Shown here one piece after another: positions 1 to 7,730 of a stretch of DNA of 39,361 bases (the first letter of the stretch is position 1; the number at the start of each line of letters is the position of its first letter). The stretch is from contig CADEFF010000014.1 of the NCBI GenBank assembly GCA_902826565.1, positions 4,157 through 43,517 on the forward strand, given 5' to 3'. The notes under the pieces are model-generated. The model saw nothing but the letters and a program-made list of their open reading frames with translations. It made no database searches and was not told where the DNA came from. The position numbers were made by a program, and so were the translations under genes. Source of the stretch: an uncultured Rhodospirillaceae bacterium. GTDB taxonomy: Bacteria > Pseudomonadota > Alphaproteobacteria > Dongiales > Dongiaceae.

Positions 1-1113
1 GCGCCGGAAATGACGCTGCTCGCGCAGCATCTGACGCGAAGCGGCATGAAGGAGATCGTCTGGCAGCAGCAGCCCTGGGCGGCGCTCTGGGTCGTGTGCA
101 AGGACGGCTCCTGCGTCGCGCTCACTTATCTGCGCGACCAGGACGTCATCGGCTGGCACCGTCACAGCTTCGGCGGGGCGGATGTGAAGGCAATCTCTGC
201 GACCGCGATCCCGGCGGCGGAACATGACCGGCTGTGGCTCGCCATCGAAAGGCGCATCGGCGGATCGTCGAAGCGGCATATCGAATATCTCGCGGACGAG
301 TTCTGGCCGGAGCCGGCGAGCGCCAAGGACGCCGCCTTCTTCGTCGATTGCGGGCTCGCCTATGACGGCTGGAACGGCGATCCCGGGAAAACCCTGGCGC
401 TCGCCGGCGGCCCGCCCTGGACGGTGGGGCAGAGCAAGACCCTGGCGGCGGCCGGTCACACGCCGTTCGGTGTGCAGGATGTCGGCCGCGTCTACCGCTT
501 CCGGCGCGAAGGCGAGGTCTGGCCGGCCGTCTCGGTCATGGTCCAGTTCGTGCAGGATGCGGCGACCGCGCTGGTCACGCTGCTCGACGACATTCCCGCG
601 AGCCTGCAGGGCACGGCCGTCGCATGGTGGGGCAGGGCGGTCACCGAGGTCGGCGGGCTCCAGCATCTCGAGGGCGAGACGGTCCAGCTTCTTGCCGATG
701 GCGCGACGCATCCGGACCGAACCGTCCTCGACGGAACCGTTGCGCTCGATCGGCCCTCGGTCGTGGTGCAGGCAGGGCTCGCCTATGAGAGCCGGCTCGA
801 GACGCTGGACCTCGAGGCCGGTGCCGCGGATGGCACGGCGATGGCCAGGCCGCGCCGGATCCATCGGGCGGCGGTGCGGCTCTTCGGCAGCCTCGGCTGC
901 GAGATCGGCTATGAGCCCGGCCTGCTCGAGGAAGTCCCGTTCCGCGGCGCCACCACACCGATGGGCAGCAGCCCCGCGCTCTTCACCGGGGACAAGCTCG
1001 TCAATTTTCCGAAGGGCTGGGACCGGGCGGCCCATGTGCTCGTCCGGCAACGCCAGCCGCTTCCCTTGACCGTGGTCGCGATCGCGCCGCGGCTCACCAC
1101 CAACGACGGGTGA
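1..1113 (+). CDS. Phage virion/tail-associated protein, 5' end cut by the window
   Basis: The frame is open from base 1 (three sense codons precede the first ATG at 10) and stops at 1111-1113, so the protein continues off the left edge. The visible 370 codons begin with a segment containing the pattern LTYLRDQDVIGWHRH, which I associate with conserved proteins in structural modules of podovirus-like phages and prophages that lie just before internal virion proteins. The rest is Gly- and beta-rich without a catalytic motif, fitting a tail or head-tail structural part. Neighbours on the right are phage structural and lysis genes on the same strand. The family assignment comes from remembered pattern similarity; the exact role (tail tubular or stabilisation protein) is inference. 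Confidence 0.6.
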   Translation, partial: APEMTLLAQHLTRSGMKEIVWQQQPWAALWVVCKDGSCVALTYLRDQDVIGWHRHSFGGADVKAISATAIPAAEHDRLWLAIERRIGGSSKRHIEYLADEFWPEPASAKDAAFFVDCGLAYDGWNGDPGKTLALAGGPPWTVGQSKTLAAAGHTPFGVQDVGRVYRFRREGEVWPAVSVMVQFVQDAATALVTLLDDIPASLQGTAVAWWGRAVTEVGGLQHLEGETVQLLADGATHPDRTVLDGTVALDRPSVVVQAGLAYESRLETLDLEAGAADGTAMARPRRIHRAAVRLFGSLGCEIGYEPGLLEEVPFRGATTPMGSSPALFTGDKLVNFPKGWDRAAHVLVRQRQPLPLTVVAIAPRLTTNDG

Positions 1114-1118
1114 TTTCC

Positions 1119-1598
1119 ATGTGCAATCCCATGATCGCGGTCGGGCTGAGCGTGGCCTCGACCCTGCTCGGCACCATGGCGAGCGCGAACAGCCAGCGAT
1201 ACCAGGCCCGCGTCGCGGACAATGCGGCGAAGACCCAGCGGCAGCAGGCAGGATTCCTTGCGGCGCGGCAAGCAAGCGACACGGGGCGAATGCTTGCGCG
1301 CCAGCGCGTGGCGCTCGCCGCCTCGGGGATCGGCAATAGCGGCTCGCCGCTCGATCTCGGTTTCGATTTCGGGCAGGAGGGCCGGATCGCCGAGCGACAG
1401 ACGCTCTATGAGGGCGAGATCGGCGCCGTGCAAAACGAGGCGGCGTCGCGGCTGCACCGATACAACGCCGGCGTCGATCTCCTGACCGGGCTGACGGCGG
1501 CGGGCAGCCAGCTTCTCGGCGCAGTCGGCGGCAGCGGCTCGAAAGCCGCCGGGGCCAGCGCCAGCGCCAGCGCCAGGGGCCGGAAGCTCCCCGGCTGA
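1119..1598 (+). CDS. T7 gp14-like internal virion (core) protein
   Basis: This 159-residue protein starts MCNP followed by a hydrophobic N-terminus (residues about 5-20), then a long Ala/Gln/Arg-rich helical region (QRYQARVADNAAKTQRQQ) with an AASGI.NSGSPLDL segment. This layout is characteristic of internal virion proteins of T7/P22-like podoviruses, which are ejected with the DNA and form part of the channel across the envelope. I chose ATG 1119 because MC- starts are common in this family. GTG 1110, overlapping the upstream stop, is the alternative and adds three residues. The C-terminus is a low-complexity Ala/Ser tail encoded by about 3.8 copies of GCCAGC (1554-1576), a possible slippage site. 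Confidence 0.65.
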   Translation: MCNPMIAVGLSVASTLLGTMASANSQRYQARVADNAAKTQRQQAGFLAARQASDTGRMLARQRVALAASGIGNSGSPLDLGFDFGQEGRIAERQTLYEGEIGAVQNEAASRLHRYNAGVDLLTGLTAAGSQLLGAVGGSGSKAAGASASASARGRKLPG

Positions 1599-1639
1599 TC
1601 CCGCCATCGCCGCATCGCCGGAAGACATAGAGGACAGCC

Positions 1640-3082
1640 ATGACGGTATCCACGACCATCACGCGCGTCGCCTATATGGGCGACGGCAGCACGACATCCT
1701 TCCCGATCACCTTCCCGTTCTTCGAGGCGGGCGACATCCAGGTCCTCGAGCGCGTGGTCGCCACGGGACAGGAAACCGCGAAGCTTCCCGGCACTCACTA
1801 CACGGTCGCCGGTGGCGGCGGCTCGACGGGAACCGTCACCGCCTCGTCGCCGCCGGGCGGAACGGTCGAATGGATCATCCGCCGGCAGACCCCGCGCACG
1901 CAGCTTATCGACTATACGTCGAACGACAGCTTCCCGGCCGAGAGCCACGAAAAGGGGCTCGACCGAACGGCGATGCGCGACCAGGAGATGACCGAGGAGC
2001 TGGCGCGGGCGCTGCAGCTTCCCGCGACCGACAGCCCGAGCCTCACGACGACGCTGCCCTCGAGCGTGGACCGAGCCAATCGCTATCTGAAGTTCGACGC
2101 ATCCGGCAACCCGGTCGTCGCGCAGGATGTGACCATCGGCGTGCTCTCGCTGCCGGTGTCGATCGGCGATGGCGGTACCGGGGCCTCCAATGCGGCCGCG
2201 GCGCGAGGCGCGCTCGCCGCCGCCGGTATCGCCGACAACAACCAGTTCACGGGCGACAACGGTTTCCGCGGCGCTTTCTCGATCGAAAGCACGGACGCGG
2301 GCGCCGGCGAGGGGCCGGTCGCCGCGCTGGACCGGCTGAGCGCCACGCCCGCCGCCAACGATTTCCTCGGCGCCCTGGCGCTTCGCGGGCGCGACAGCGG
2401 CGGTAATCTCCTGAGCTATGCGAAGCTTGCGGCGGAGATCATCGATCCCGCCGACACCAGCGAGGATGGCCGGCTGTCGCTCCAGGTGACGATCGCCGGA
2501 ACGCTCGCGACGCGCGCCTATGTCGGCGCCGGCGTCGTGGTGGGAAGCCCCACGGGCGCCGACCGGGGCGCCGGCACGATCAATGCGCAGGCGATCTATG
2601 TGAACGGCGTCCCGCTGTCGCTTGCGGTCAGCTACGCCAAGCTCAGCTACACGGTCGCGAGCGGTGTCAACGGCGGCAACATGACTTCCGGCTCCTGGCA
2701 GACGCTGACGCTCAACACGAAGGACCACGATGCCGGCGGCATCGTCACGCTGGCCTCCAACCAGTTCACGCTCGGCGCAGGCACCTATCGCATCGGCGCC
2801 CACATGACCCTCTGGGGCGGCGGCTCCGGCAACAAGGTCTCCACCCGGCTTCGCAATATGACGGACTCGACGACGACCATCGTCGGCAGCGCGAGCGAAG
2901 CGAGCTGGAACGGCGTTGATCCGAACCATTCCTATCTCGGCGGCGAGCTCACGATCGCCGGCTCGAAAACCTTCCAGCTTCAGTACCGATCGACGGACAA
3001 CGTGACCAACGGCCTCGGTCTCGCCAATTCGCTGGGCGAGAACGAGGTCTATCGGATCGTCGAGCTCTGGAAGGTTGCCTGA
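1640..3082 (+). CDS. Phage tail fibre / receptor-binding protein
   Basis: 480 residues, ATG at 1640 in a 41-bp gap after the preceding gene. Residues 1-130 (TRVAYMGDGSTTSFPITFPF, then a conserved EWIIRRQTPRTQLIDYTSND segment and EKGLDRTAMRDQEM) resemble the T7 gp17-type N-terminal domain that anchors fibres to the tail. The middle is Gly/Ala-rich and repetitive (GDGGTGASNAAAARGAL), typical of a trimeric shaft. The last about 150 residues (from VSYAKLSYTVASGVNGG) form a beta-rich domain like the C1q/TNF-like jelly-roll tips of phage fibres that contact the host receptor. No endorhamnosidase or peptidase site is seen. The tip is the part expected to set host range. Confidence 0.8.
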   Translation: MTVSTTITRVAYMGDGSTTSFPITFPFFEAGDIQVLERVVATGQETAKLPGTHYTVAGGGGSTGTVTASSPPGGTVEWIIRRQTPRTQLIDYTSNDSFPAESHEKGLDRTAMRDQEMTEELARALQLPATDSPSLTTTLPSSVDRANRYLKFDASGNPVVAQDVTIGVLSLPVSIGDGGTGASNAAAARGALAAAGIADNNQFTGDNGFRGAFSIESTDAGAGEGPVAALDRLSATPAANDFLGALALRGRDSGGNLLSYAKLAAEIIDPADTSEDGRLSLQVTIAGTLATRAYVGAGVVVGSPTGADRGAGTINAQAIYVNGVPLSLAVSYAKLSYTVASGVNGGNMTSGSWQTLTLNTKDHDAGGIVTLASNQFTLGAGTYRIGAHMTLWGGGSGNKVSTRLRNMTDSTTTIVGSASEASWNGVDPNHSYLGGELTIAGSKTFQLQYRSTDNVTNGLGLANSLGENEVYRIVELWKVA

Positions 3083-3101
3083 CAGCGATCGGAGGGGAGA
3101 C

Positions 3102-3386
3102 ATGACCGGCGATATCCATGAGCTCTCGGCCGTGATCGGTCGGCTGCAGGAAGCGACCGAAAGCGCGCAGCGCGACCGCAAGGAGATACTGACGAAACTC
3201 GACAGCCTGGAGGCCGGCCTCTCTATCGTTCCCCAGATGAAGGCGACCCTCGACGAGCTGAAACCGGACGTGGAGCGGCTGAAACGGGAACGATGGATCG
3301 GGCTCGGGCTGCTCGGCGCTTTCAGCTTCACCGGCGGCGGGATCGGCTCGCATCTCTGGAAGATCATCTTCGGAAGCGGCCAATGA
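3102..3386 (+). CDS. Small phage protein: coiled coil plus C-terminal membrane helix
   Basis: 94 residues. ATG 3102 is preceded by a very strong ribosome-binding site (GGAGGGGAGA just upstream); an in-frame TTG at 3075 would overlap the fibre gene and is less likely. Residues about 5-68 form heptad-like charged helices (RLQEATESAQRDRKEILTKL) and residues about 70-90 are one hydrophobic Gly-rich segment, so a helix anchored by its C-terminus is expected. It resembles small proteins of the DUF1515 kind found before lysis genes in alphaproteobacterial prophages. Its stop overlaps the endolysin start (ATGA at 3383-3386), implying coupled translation. A role in lysis control or holin function is possible but unproven. 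Confidence 0.6.
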   Translation: MTGDIHELSAVIGRLQEATESAQRDRKEILTKLDSLEAGLSIVPQMKATLDELKPDVERLKRERWIGLGLLGAFSFTGGGIGSHLWKIIFGSGQ

Positions 3387-3898
3387 GTCATTCCGACCTG
3401 TTCCTGGCTGCCGTCGAGTTCCTGCTGGCGGAGGAAGGCGGTCATGTCGACGATGCGCGCGATCCGGGCGGCGAGACGAAGTTCGGCATCTCGAAAAGAA
3501 GCTTTCCGAACCTCGATATCGGCGATCTCTCTCGCGACGACGCCATCGCGATCTATCACCGCGAATTCTGGACAAAGCTGCAGGGCGACCGTCTACCGCC
3601 CGCCCTGGCGGTCTCGGTCTTCGACACGGCGGTCAATATGGGCGTCGGCACGAGCATAAAGCTGCTGCAGCGATCGCTCGCCCTCGCCGACGACGGGGTG
3701 CTGGGCCGAAAAACGATGGCCCGCGCCGCAACCGCCGACACCACCCTCATCGACGAGTTCCTCGCGCGCCGCCTCAAACGCTACACCGAATTGCCGACCT
3801 TCGCGATTTACGGCCTCGGATGGACCCGTCGCGTCCTCCGGTGCCATCGCTTTGCCCTTTCAACCCATGGAGAGACGGATGTTCACCAGCATCGATAA
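3383..3898 (+). CDS. GH108 family phage endolysin (muramidase)
   Basis: 171 residues, start ATG 3383 overlapping the upstream stop. The N-terminus FLLAEEGGHVDDARDPGGET is the signature of glycoside hydrolase family 108 (ZliS-type N-acetylmuramidases); Glu18 in the EGG motif is the expected catalytic acid. The TKFGISKRSFP segment, YHREFW, FDTAVNMG, the C-terminal peptidoglycan-binding region (VLGRKTMARA) and a final GLGWTRRV are all in the expected order. It cleaves the glycan backbone of peptidoglycan to release virions. There is no N-terminal secretion signal, so it would need a holin, and a holin-like gene overlaps its 3' end by 20 bp. Prophage copies of this family are common in proteobacteria. 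Confidence 0.88.
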   Translation: MSHSDLFLAAVEFLLAEEGGHVDDARDPGGETKFGISKRSFPNLDIGDLSRDDAIAIYHREFWTKLQGDRLPPALAVSVFDTAVNMGVGTSIKLLQRSLALADDGVLGRKTMARAATADTTLIDEFLARRLKRYTELPTFAIYGLGWTRRVLRCHRFALSTHGETDVHQHR

Positions 3899-4049
3899 GG
3901 CCATCGCCGCAGTCCTGATGGCGCTCATATTCCTCGCGAACAATCTGCTCGGCTGGAACCTCGGACTTGGCGAGGACGCCGTCAACGCGATCGCCGCCGT
4001 GATGACGCCGCTGCTGATCTGGCTCGTTCCGAATCGCGGGGCGGCATAG
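3879..4049 (+). CDS. Small holin-like membrane protein
   Basis: 56 residues from ATG 3879, chosen because GGAGAGA lies just upstream; a longer TTG start at 3852 exists. Two hydrophobic segments (about residues 6-24, IAAVLMALIFLANNLLGW, and 33-51, AVNAIAAVMTPLLIWLV) flank a short loop, ending with a small charged tail. Two helices, tiny size and a place directly after the endolysin are what a class II-type holin would show, but no family motif is decisive. It overlaps the endolysin gene by 20 bp and precedes the spanin pair by 6 bp, so it completes a plausible lysis cassette. Alternative: an uncharacterised phage membrane protein of the kind common in alphaproteobacterial prophages. Confidence 0.6.
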   Translation: MFTSIDKAIAAVLMALIFLANNLLGWNLGLGEDAVNAIAAVMTPLLIWLVPNRGAA

Positions 4050-4055
4050 CGCCCC

Positions 4056-4298
4056 ATGTCCTGGATTGCCCTGCTTTCGGGCCTGGTCGCGCTGCTCGGA
4101 CAGCTGGCCGACTATCTCGGCCGGCGCCGGCTGATTCGAGCGGGGGAAGCCGTGTCGATCGCGAGCGGCCTTGCGACGATTCTCGACAATATCGACAAGG
4201 CGAGGAGATCGAGCGATGCGATCGAGCATCCCGAAAGCGCTGGCGATGACGACTATGCTCGTCGGGTGCGCGAACGATATCGGCGCACCGACGACTGA
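4056..4298 (+). CDS. Putative inner-membrane spanin (Rz-like)
   Basis: 80 residues starting ATG 4056, 6 bp after the holin-like gene. One N-terminal hydrophobic segment (SWIALLSGLVALLGQLADYL, residues 2-21) is followed by a basic, mainly helical soluble part ending in a very charged tail. A lipoprotein gene in the +1 frame starts inside it at 4216, which is the classical overlapping Rz/Rz1 arrangement in which an inner-membrane and an outer-membrane subunit span the periplasm and fuse the membranes at the end of lysis. At about 60 residues the soluble part is short for an i-spanin, so the role rests mostly on topology and position. Confidence 0.55.
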   Translation: MSWIALLSGLVALLGQLADYLGRRRLIRAGEAVSIASGLATILDNIDKARRSSDAIEHPESAGDDDYARRVRERYRRTDD

Positions 4299-4491
4299 CT
4301 ACTGCAGGATCTTCGAGCCGATCTATTGGCACCCGGCGGACACGCCGGAAACCGTACGCCAGATCGCGCGCGAAAACGCGAAATTCGCCTGCGTCTGCGA
4401 TCGGGATTGTCCCGCGGCCGACCGGCCTTCGCCTCGATCATCCGGCGAGATGCCGGCAGGGGCGAGTGCTGGTGCCGCCGCGCAGGATTGA
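4216..4491 (+). CDS. Rz1-like outer-membrane lipoprotein (o-spanin), reads into tRNA-Thr
   Basis: 91 residues from ATG 4216, nested in the +1 frame over the 3' end of the i-spanin candidate. A lipoprotein signal ends in the lipobox LVGC with Cys18; the mature part has the spacing DYCRIFEPIYWHPADTPETV and QIARENAKFACVC, typical of phage Rz1-like proteins in which paired cysteines and a DT..T..QI..NA segment recur. It would be sorted to the outer membrane to pair with the upstream product. The C-terminal 30 residues are low-complexity, and the last 22 bp of the gene (4470-4491) lie inside the oppositely oriented tRNA-Thr. The normal phage stop may therefore have been replaced when the phage integrated. 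Confidence 0.65.
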   Translation: MRSSIPKALAMTTMLVGCANDIGAPTTDYCRIFEPIYWHPADTPETVRQIARENAKFACVCDRDCPAADRPSPRSSGEMPAGASAGAAAQD

Positions 4492-4544
4492 ACTGCGGAC
4501 CTCACCCTTACCAAGGGTGCGCTCTACCACTGAGCTACGGCGGC
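4470..4544 (-). tRNA. tRNA-Thr (GGU)
   Basis: On the minus strand the sequence folds as a complete cloverleaf: acceptor GCCGCCG pairs with CGGCGGC, a D arm GTAGCTCAGTGGTAGAGC, an anticodon stem CACCC/GGGTG with loop CTTGGTAA (anticodon GGU), a T arm with TTCAATC, discriminator A and encoded CCA (4470-4472). The gene is transcribed leftward, so its 3' end points at the prophage. Such 3' ends are favoured phage attachment sites. I could not find a convincing promoter in the region to its right. Confidence 0.93.
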
Positions 4545-4886
4545 GGCCGTCGAAGGCGGCGAAACATGCCACAGGGCCGTCGCGCAAAGCAAGGCTGGCC
4601 GCCGTCTCCCGGCCGGCATCGTCCCGCCTGCTCCCTCCCCGATAATCCATTGGCGAGACGCGATCTTTACGGATCGCGTCTCGCCGATGCGACCCTTCGC
4701 TCCCGCCTTTGATGCCTCCTCCCATCGGGTCCGCTCGATCCCGCCTTCGACCCCCATCTGACAGAACCCCTGCTTCATCGCTTCGGCCAAGGGCGACCAT
4801 TGCGCCGGCCATCGACCCTGCCAGGACTTGACGGCCGGCAATGACACGCGTAGCTGAGGTCGTCTCGCGCTACCGTTCAGGTTTCC
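4545..4886. other. Intergenic region between tRNA-Thr and the murA cluster
   Basis: About 340 bp without a convincing gene. Short minus-strand frames exist, but they lack family motifs and run through the tRNA. The only clear structure is the perfect inverted repeat at 4652-4685. No promoter with good boxes could be assigned for the leftward tRNA or the rightward small gene at 4887. Confidence 0.6.
4652..4685. repeat. Perfect 14-bp inverted repeat with 6-nt loop
   Basis: GGCGAGACGCGATC (4652-4665) is followed by TTTACG and its exact reverse complement (4672-4685). Neither side has a run of T, so it is a poor intrinsic terminator in either direction. It could be a protein-binding site, a weak terminator, or a hairpin in the leader region upstream of tRNA-Thr. 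Confidence 0.8.
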
Positions 4887-5078
4887 ATGTCCGATCGCGA
4901 CCGCCCCTTGCCGAGTTCCAGCGAAGACGGTCTCAACCGTCGCTCCCTTCAGGAGCGACGCCTTGCCGATCAGCTACGGCAGAATCTCCTGCGCCGGAAG
5001 CTGCAGCAACGCGCCCGGGCGGCGACCGAAGCCGCTCCCTCGCCCCCGGAGTCCGACTCCGAATTGGGGAAGGATTAA
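4887..5078 (+). CDS. Small basic conserved protein upstream of murA
   Basis: 63 residues from ATG 4887, with no known enzymatic motif. The centre (RLADQLRQNLLRRKLQQRAR) is a strongly basic amphipathic helix that resembles tiny proteins of the LREN-L-RRKAQARAR type seen in many alphaproteobacteria. The N- and C-termini are polar and probably disordered. It precedes murA by 173 bp in the same direction. Similarity to these small proteins and preserved coding character support a real gene; its function is unknown. Nucleic-acid or ribosome binding would fit the charge but is speculation. Confidence 0.6.
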   Translation: MSDRDRPLPSSSEDGLNRRSLQERRLADQLRQNLLRRKLQQRARAATEAAPSPPESDSELGKD

Positions 5079-5106
5079 GGCACCGCTCGCCGGCCCCAGT
5101 TGCGGC

Positions 5107-5135
5107 TTGAGGCCGGTCCCCCGATACACTAAAAG
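5107..5135 (+). promoter_or_regulatory. Possible promoter for murA
   Basis: TTGAGG (5107-5112), a 17-bp spacer and TAAAAG (5130-5135) form a weak sigma-70-like promoter in the gap before murA. Each box matches four of six consensus bases. An AGGCGCCG/CGGCGCCT inverted repeat (5136-5143, 5164-5171) lies in the predicted leader. Confidence 0.3.
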
Positions 5136-5251
5136 AGGCGCCGTTCGGCCCTTTTTCTGCGCCCGGCGCCTGGCGAGGCGTTCGAAGCCCGTAGTCAGGG
5201 TCGCTCTGCCTCATGCAGAGTGCGGCCATATCGCTGGCAGTTGCAGGCACC

Positions 5252-6538
5252 ATGGACAAGATTCGAATTCGCGGCGGCCGACCGCTGCAGGGCGAGATAC
5301 AGATCAGCGGCGCCAAGAATGCGGCCCTGCCGCTCATGGCGGCGGCGCTGCTGACGGACGACACGCTCTGTCTCAGCAACCTGCCGCATCTTGCCGACAT
5401 CACGACCATGGCCACGCTGCTCGCGCAGCTCGGCGTCGTCATCAATCTGAACGGTCAGTCGACCGACGACGGCCATATCGGGCGTGTGCTGGATCTTCGC
5501 TGCCGCGATATCGGCAGCACGCGCGCCGACTACGATCTCGTCCGCAAGATGCGCGCCTCCATCCTCGTGCTGGGGCCGCTGCTCGCTCGATGCGGCCAGG
5601 CGCAGGTCTCGCTGCCGGGCGGCTGCGCCATCGGGACGCGCCCCGTCGATCTGCATCTCAAGGGGCTCACCCAGCTCGGTGCCGAAATCGACCTTCGCGA
5701 AGGCTACATTCACGCCACGGCGCCGCGCGGCCTGCAGGGCGCGCGGATCATTTTCCCGACCGCGTCGGTCGGCGCCACGGAGAACCTGCTGATGGCGGCA
5801 TCGCTCGCGAGGGGCCGCACCGAACTCGTTAACGCCGAGCGCGAGCCCGAGATCGGCGACCTGGCGCGCTGCCTCGTCGCCATGGGCGCGTCGATTGCGG
5901 GCATCGGCACCGAAACCATCGTCATCGACGGCGTCGAACGGCTGCATGGCGCGCGCCATGCCATCGTTCCCGACCGGATCGAGACCGGCACCTATGCGAT
6001 GGCGGCAGCCATTACCCACGGAGATATCGAGCTGATCGGCGCCGATCCCGGGCTCATCGGCGCGGTCGCCGAGGTTCTGGACCGCGCCCAGGTCAGGCTG
6101 GAACCGACCAATCGCGGGGTCCGGGCCTCGCGCAAGGACGGCGTCATCCGCGGCGTCGACATCATCACCGAGCCCTATCCCGGATTCCCGACCGATCTCC
6201 AGGCCCAGATCATGGCGATGATGACGGTCGCCGAGGGCGCCGCGATGATCACCGAGACCATCTTCGAGAACCGGTTCATGCATGTGCCCGAGCTATCGCG
6301 CATGGGTGCGAACATCACCGTCCATGGAAGCTCGGCGATGGTTCGCGGCGTCGGCAGCCTGATCGGCGCCCCGGTCATGGCGACCGATCTCCGCGCCTCC
6401 GTCTCGCTGGTGCTCGCCGGGCTCGTGGCCGAAGGCGACACGATCCTCAACCGCGTCTACCATCTCGACCGCGGCTACGAGCGGTTGACGGAGAAATTGC
6501 TGGCCTGCGGCGCCGATATCGAGCGGTTGAAGACATGA
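5252..6538 (+). CDS. murA: UDP-N-acetylglucosamine 1-carboxyvinyltransferase
   Basis: 428 residues from ATG 5252. MurA transfers enolpyruvate from PEP to UDP-GlcNAc, the first committed step of peptidoglycan synthesis, in the cytoplasm. Start MDKIRIRGG matches the usual family N-terminus; an ATG at 5213 would add 13 residues. Visible landmarks are SGAKNAALP with Lys22, the PGGCAIG loop with Cys125 (the PEP-binding and fosfomycin-reactive cysteine), [10 protein letters not shown], and [13 protein letters not shown] with the catalytic Asp. Length is normal. The stop overlaps the next start (ATGA at 6535-6538). Cys125 predicts an enzyme of the fosfomycin-sensitive type. Confidence 0.97.
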   Translation: MDKIRIRGGRPLQGEIQISGAKNAALPLMAAALLTDDTLCLSNLPHLADITTMATLLAQLGVVINLNGQSTDDGHIGRVLDLRCRDIGSTRADYDLVRKMRASILVLGPLLARCGQAQVSLPGGCAIGTRPVDLHLKGLTQLGAEIDLREGYIHATAPRGLQGARIIFPTASVGATENLLMAASLARGRTELVNAEREPEIGDLARCLVAMGASIAGIGTETIVIDGVERLHGARHAIVPDRIETGTYAMAAAITHGDIELIGADPGLIGAVAEVLDRAQVRLEPTNRGVRASRKDGVIRGVDIITEPYPGFPTDLQAQIMAMMTVAEGAAMITETIFENRFMHVPELSRMGANITVHGSSAMVRGVGSLIGAPVMATDLRASVSLVLAGLVAEGDTILNRVYHLDRGYERLTEKLLACGADIERLKT

Positions 6539-7047
6539 CAGCGCCCTTGAAGCTTCGCGCCCGCGACACCGAGGACCTTCAGGTCGTCGCGGCGGTCCTG
6601 CAGGATGCGCTGGTCAATCTGCGCGAGATGACCTTCGTGGCGGGCGAGCGCCGCTTCATCTTCATCGCCAATCGCTTCCGCTGGGAAACCCAGGGCGCCG
6701 CCGACAGCGCCCGCGAACGGGTCGAGGACGCCGCCTCCGGCGACGCGACATTCAGCGGCGACGACGGGCCGCATGCCAATTATGAGCGGACGCATTGCGG
6801 CGTCTGCTTCGAACAGGTGCGGGGCGTCAAGACCGGAGGGCTGCAGGGCCCGCTGAAGCCGCGCTTCCTCGAGCTTCTCACGATCCGCACCGCGCCGGGA
6901 ACGATCGACCTGGTCTTTGCCGGCGGCACCACGATGCGCCTCGAGGTCGATGCGATCCGTTGCTATCTGGAGGATCTCGGCAATGCCTGGCCGACGGCAT
7001 GGCGGCCAACGCACAAGGTCGGCGAGACGGCGGATGACGCCCCATGA
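6535..7047 (+). CDS. DUF2948 family protein
   Basis: 170 residues, ATG 6535 overlapping the murA stop by four bases. It begins [21 protein letters not shown] and contains [13 protein letters not shown] and a C-terminal [15 protein letters not shown], the pattern of DUF2948, a family I know almost only from alphaproteobacteria and usually from this site between murA and hisG/hisD. No catalytic residues can be named, and it has no signal peptide or membrane segment. The start of hisG overlaps its stop (ATGA at 7044-7047), so murA, this gene and hisG appear translationally coupled. Function unknown; the fixed location suggests a link to envelope or histidine metabolism but proves nothing. Confidence 0.9.
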   Translation: MTAPLKLRARDTEDLQVVAAVLQDALVNLREMTFVAGERRFIFIANRFRWETQGAADSARERVEDAASGDATFSGDDGPHANYERTHCGVCFEQVRGVKTGGLQGPLKPRFLELLTIRTAPGTIDLVFAGGTTMRLEVDAIRCYLEDLGNAWPTAWRPTHKVGETADDAP

Positions 7048-7730
7048 GCCGGAGGTCGTCTTCGCGAAACGGTAAGGCTGGCGGTCTCGTCCTGGCGCTG
7101 CCGAAAGGCCGAATCCTCGTCGAGGCGCTTCCCGTTCTCCGGGCGGCGGGCATCGAGGTCGATTCCGACCTGGCCGACGAGACGTCGCGCAAGCTGAGCT
7201 TCTCGACGAACCTGCCGGAGCTTTCGGTGGTGCGCGTCCGCAGCTTCGACGTTGCGACCTATGTCGCTTTCGGCGCCGCACATCTCGGCGTGGCGGGCAG
7301 CGACGTGATTGCCGAGTTCGACTATCCGGATGTCTATGCGCCGGTCGATCTGACCATCGGGCGGTGCCGTCTCTCGGTCGCCGAGCCGGCGGAGCTGGCG
7401 GAGCAGGACGACCCCGGCCGCTGGAGCCATGTGCGCGTGGCGACGAAGTATCCTCGCCTGACGACGCAGCATTTCGCGGCGCGCGGCGTGCATGCCGAGT
7501 GTCTCGTGCTGAGCGGGGCGATGGAGCTGGCGCCGCGGCTCGGCCTCTGCCGCCGCATCGTCGATCTGGTGGCGACGGGCGAAACCCTGAAAGCGAACGG
7601 TCTGACCGAAGTCGAACGGATCGCCGACGTGACCTCCCGGCTGATCGTCAACCGCACCGCCCTCAAGCTGCAGCCGGATGCCATCGGGCGATTCGTCGAC
7701 GCGATCGGCAAGGCAGCCAATGGCCGTTAG
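7044..7730 (+). CDS. hisG: ATP phosphoribosyltransferase, short form
   Basis: 228 residues. HisG condenses ATP and PRPP in the first step of histidine biosynthesis. [11 protein letters not shown] at the N-terminus, VGVAGSD-like [23 protein letters not shown] and the PRPP-binding stretch [21 protein letters not shown] are diagnostic. The protein lacks the C-terminal regulatory domain of the long form, so by family knowledge it should work with HisZ as a hetero-octamer; no hisZ is present in this window. It overlaps DUF2948 by four bases and hisD by 11 bp, indicating one transcript. Confidence 0.96.
   Translation: MSRRSSSRNGKAGGLVLALPKGRILVEALPVLRAAGIEVDSDLADETSRKLSFSTNLPELSVVRVRSFDVATYVAFGAAHLGVAGSDVIAEFDYPDVYAPVDLTIGRCRLSVAEPAELAEQDDPGRWSHVRVATKYPRLTTQHFAARGVHAECLVLSGAMELAPRLGLCRRIVDLVATGETLKANGLTEVERIADVTSRLIVNRTALKLQPDAIGRFVDAIGKAANGR

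Noticed and set aside
1640..3082. A diversity-generating retroelement target in the tail fibre
   Set aside because: No reverse transcriptase, template repeat or adenine-biased variable region is visible nearby.
1406..3559. A 717-codon minus-strand frame over the tail fibre
   Set aside because: It covers three plus-strand phage genes with good starts and motifs, and its own composition is of the antisense type.
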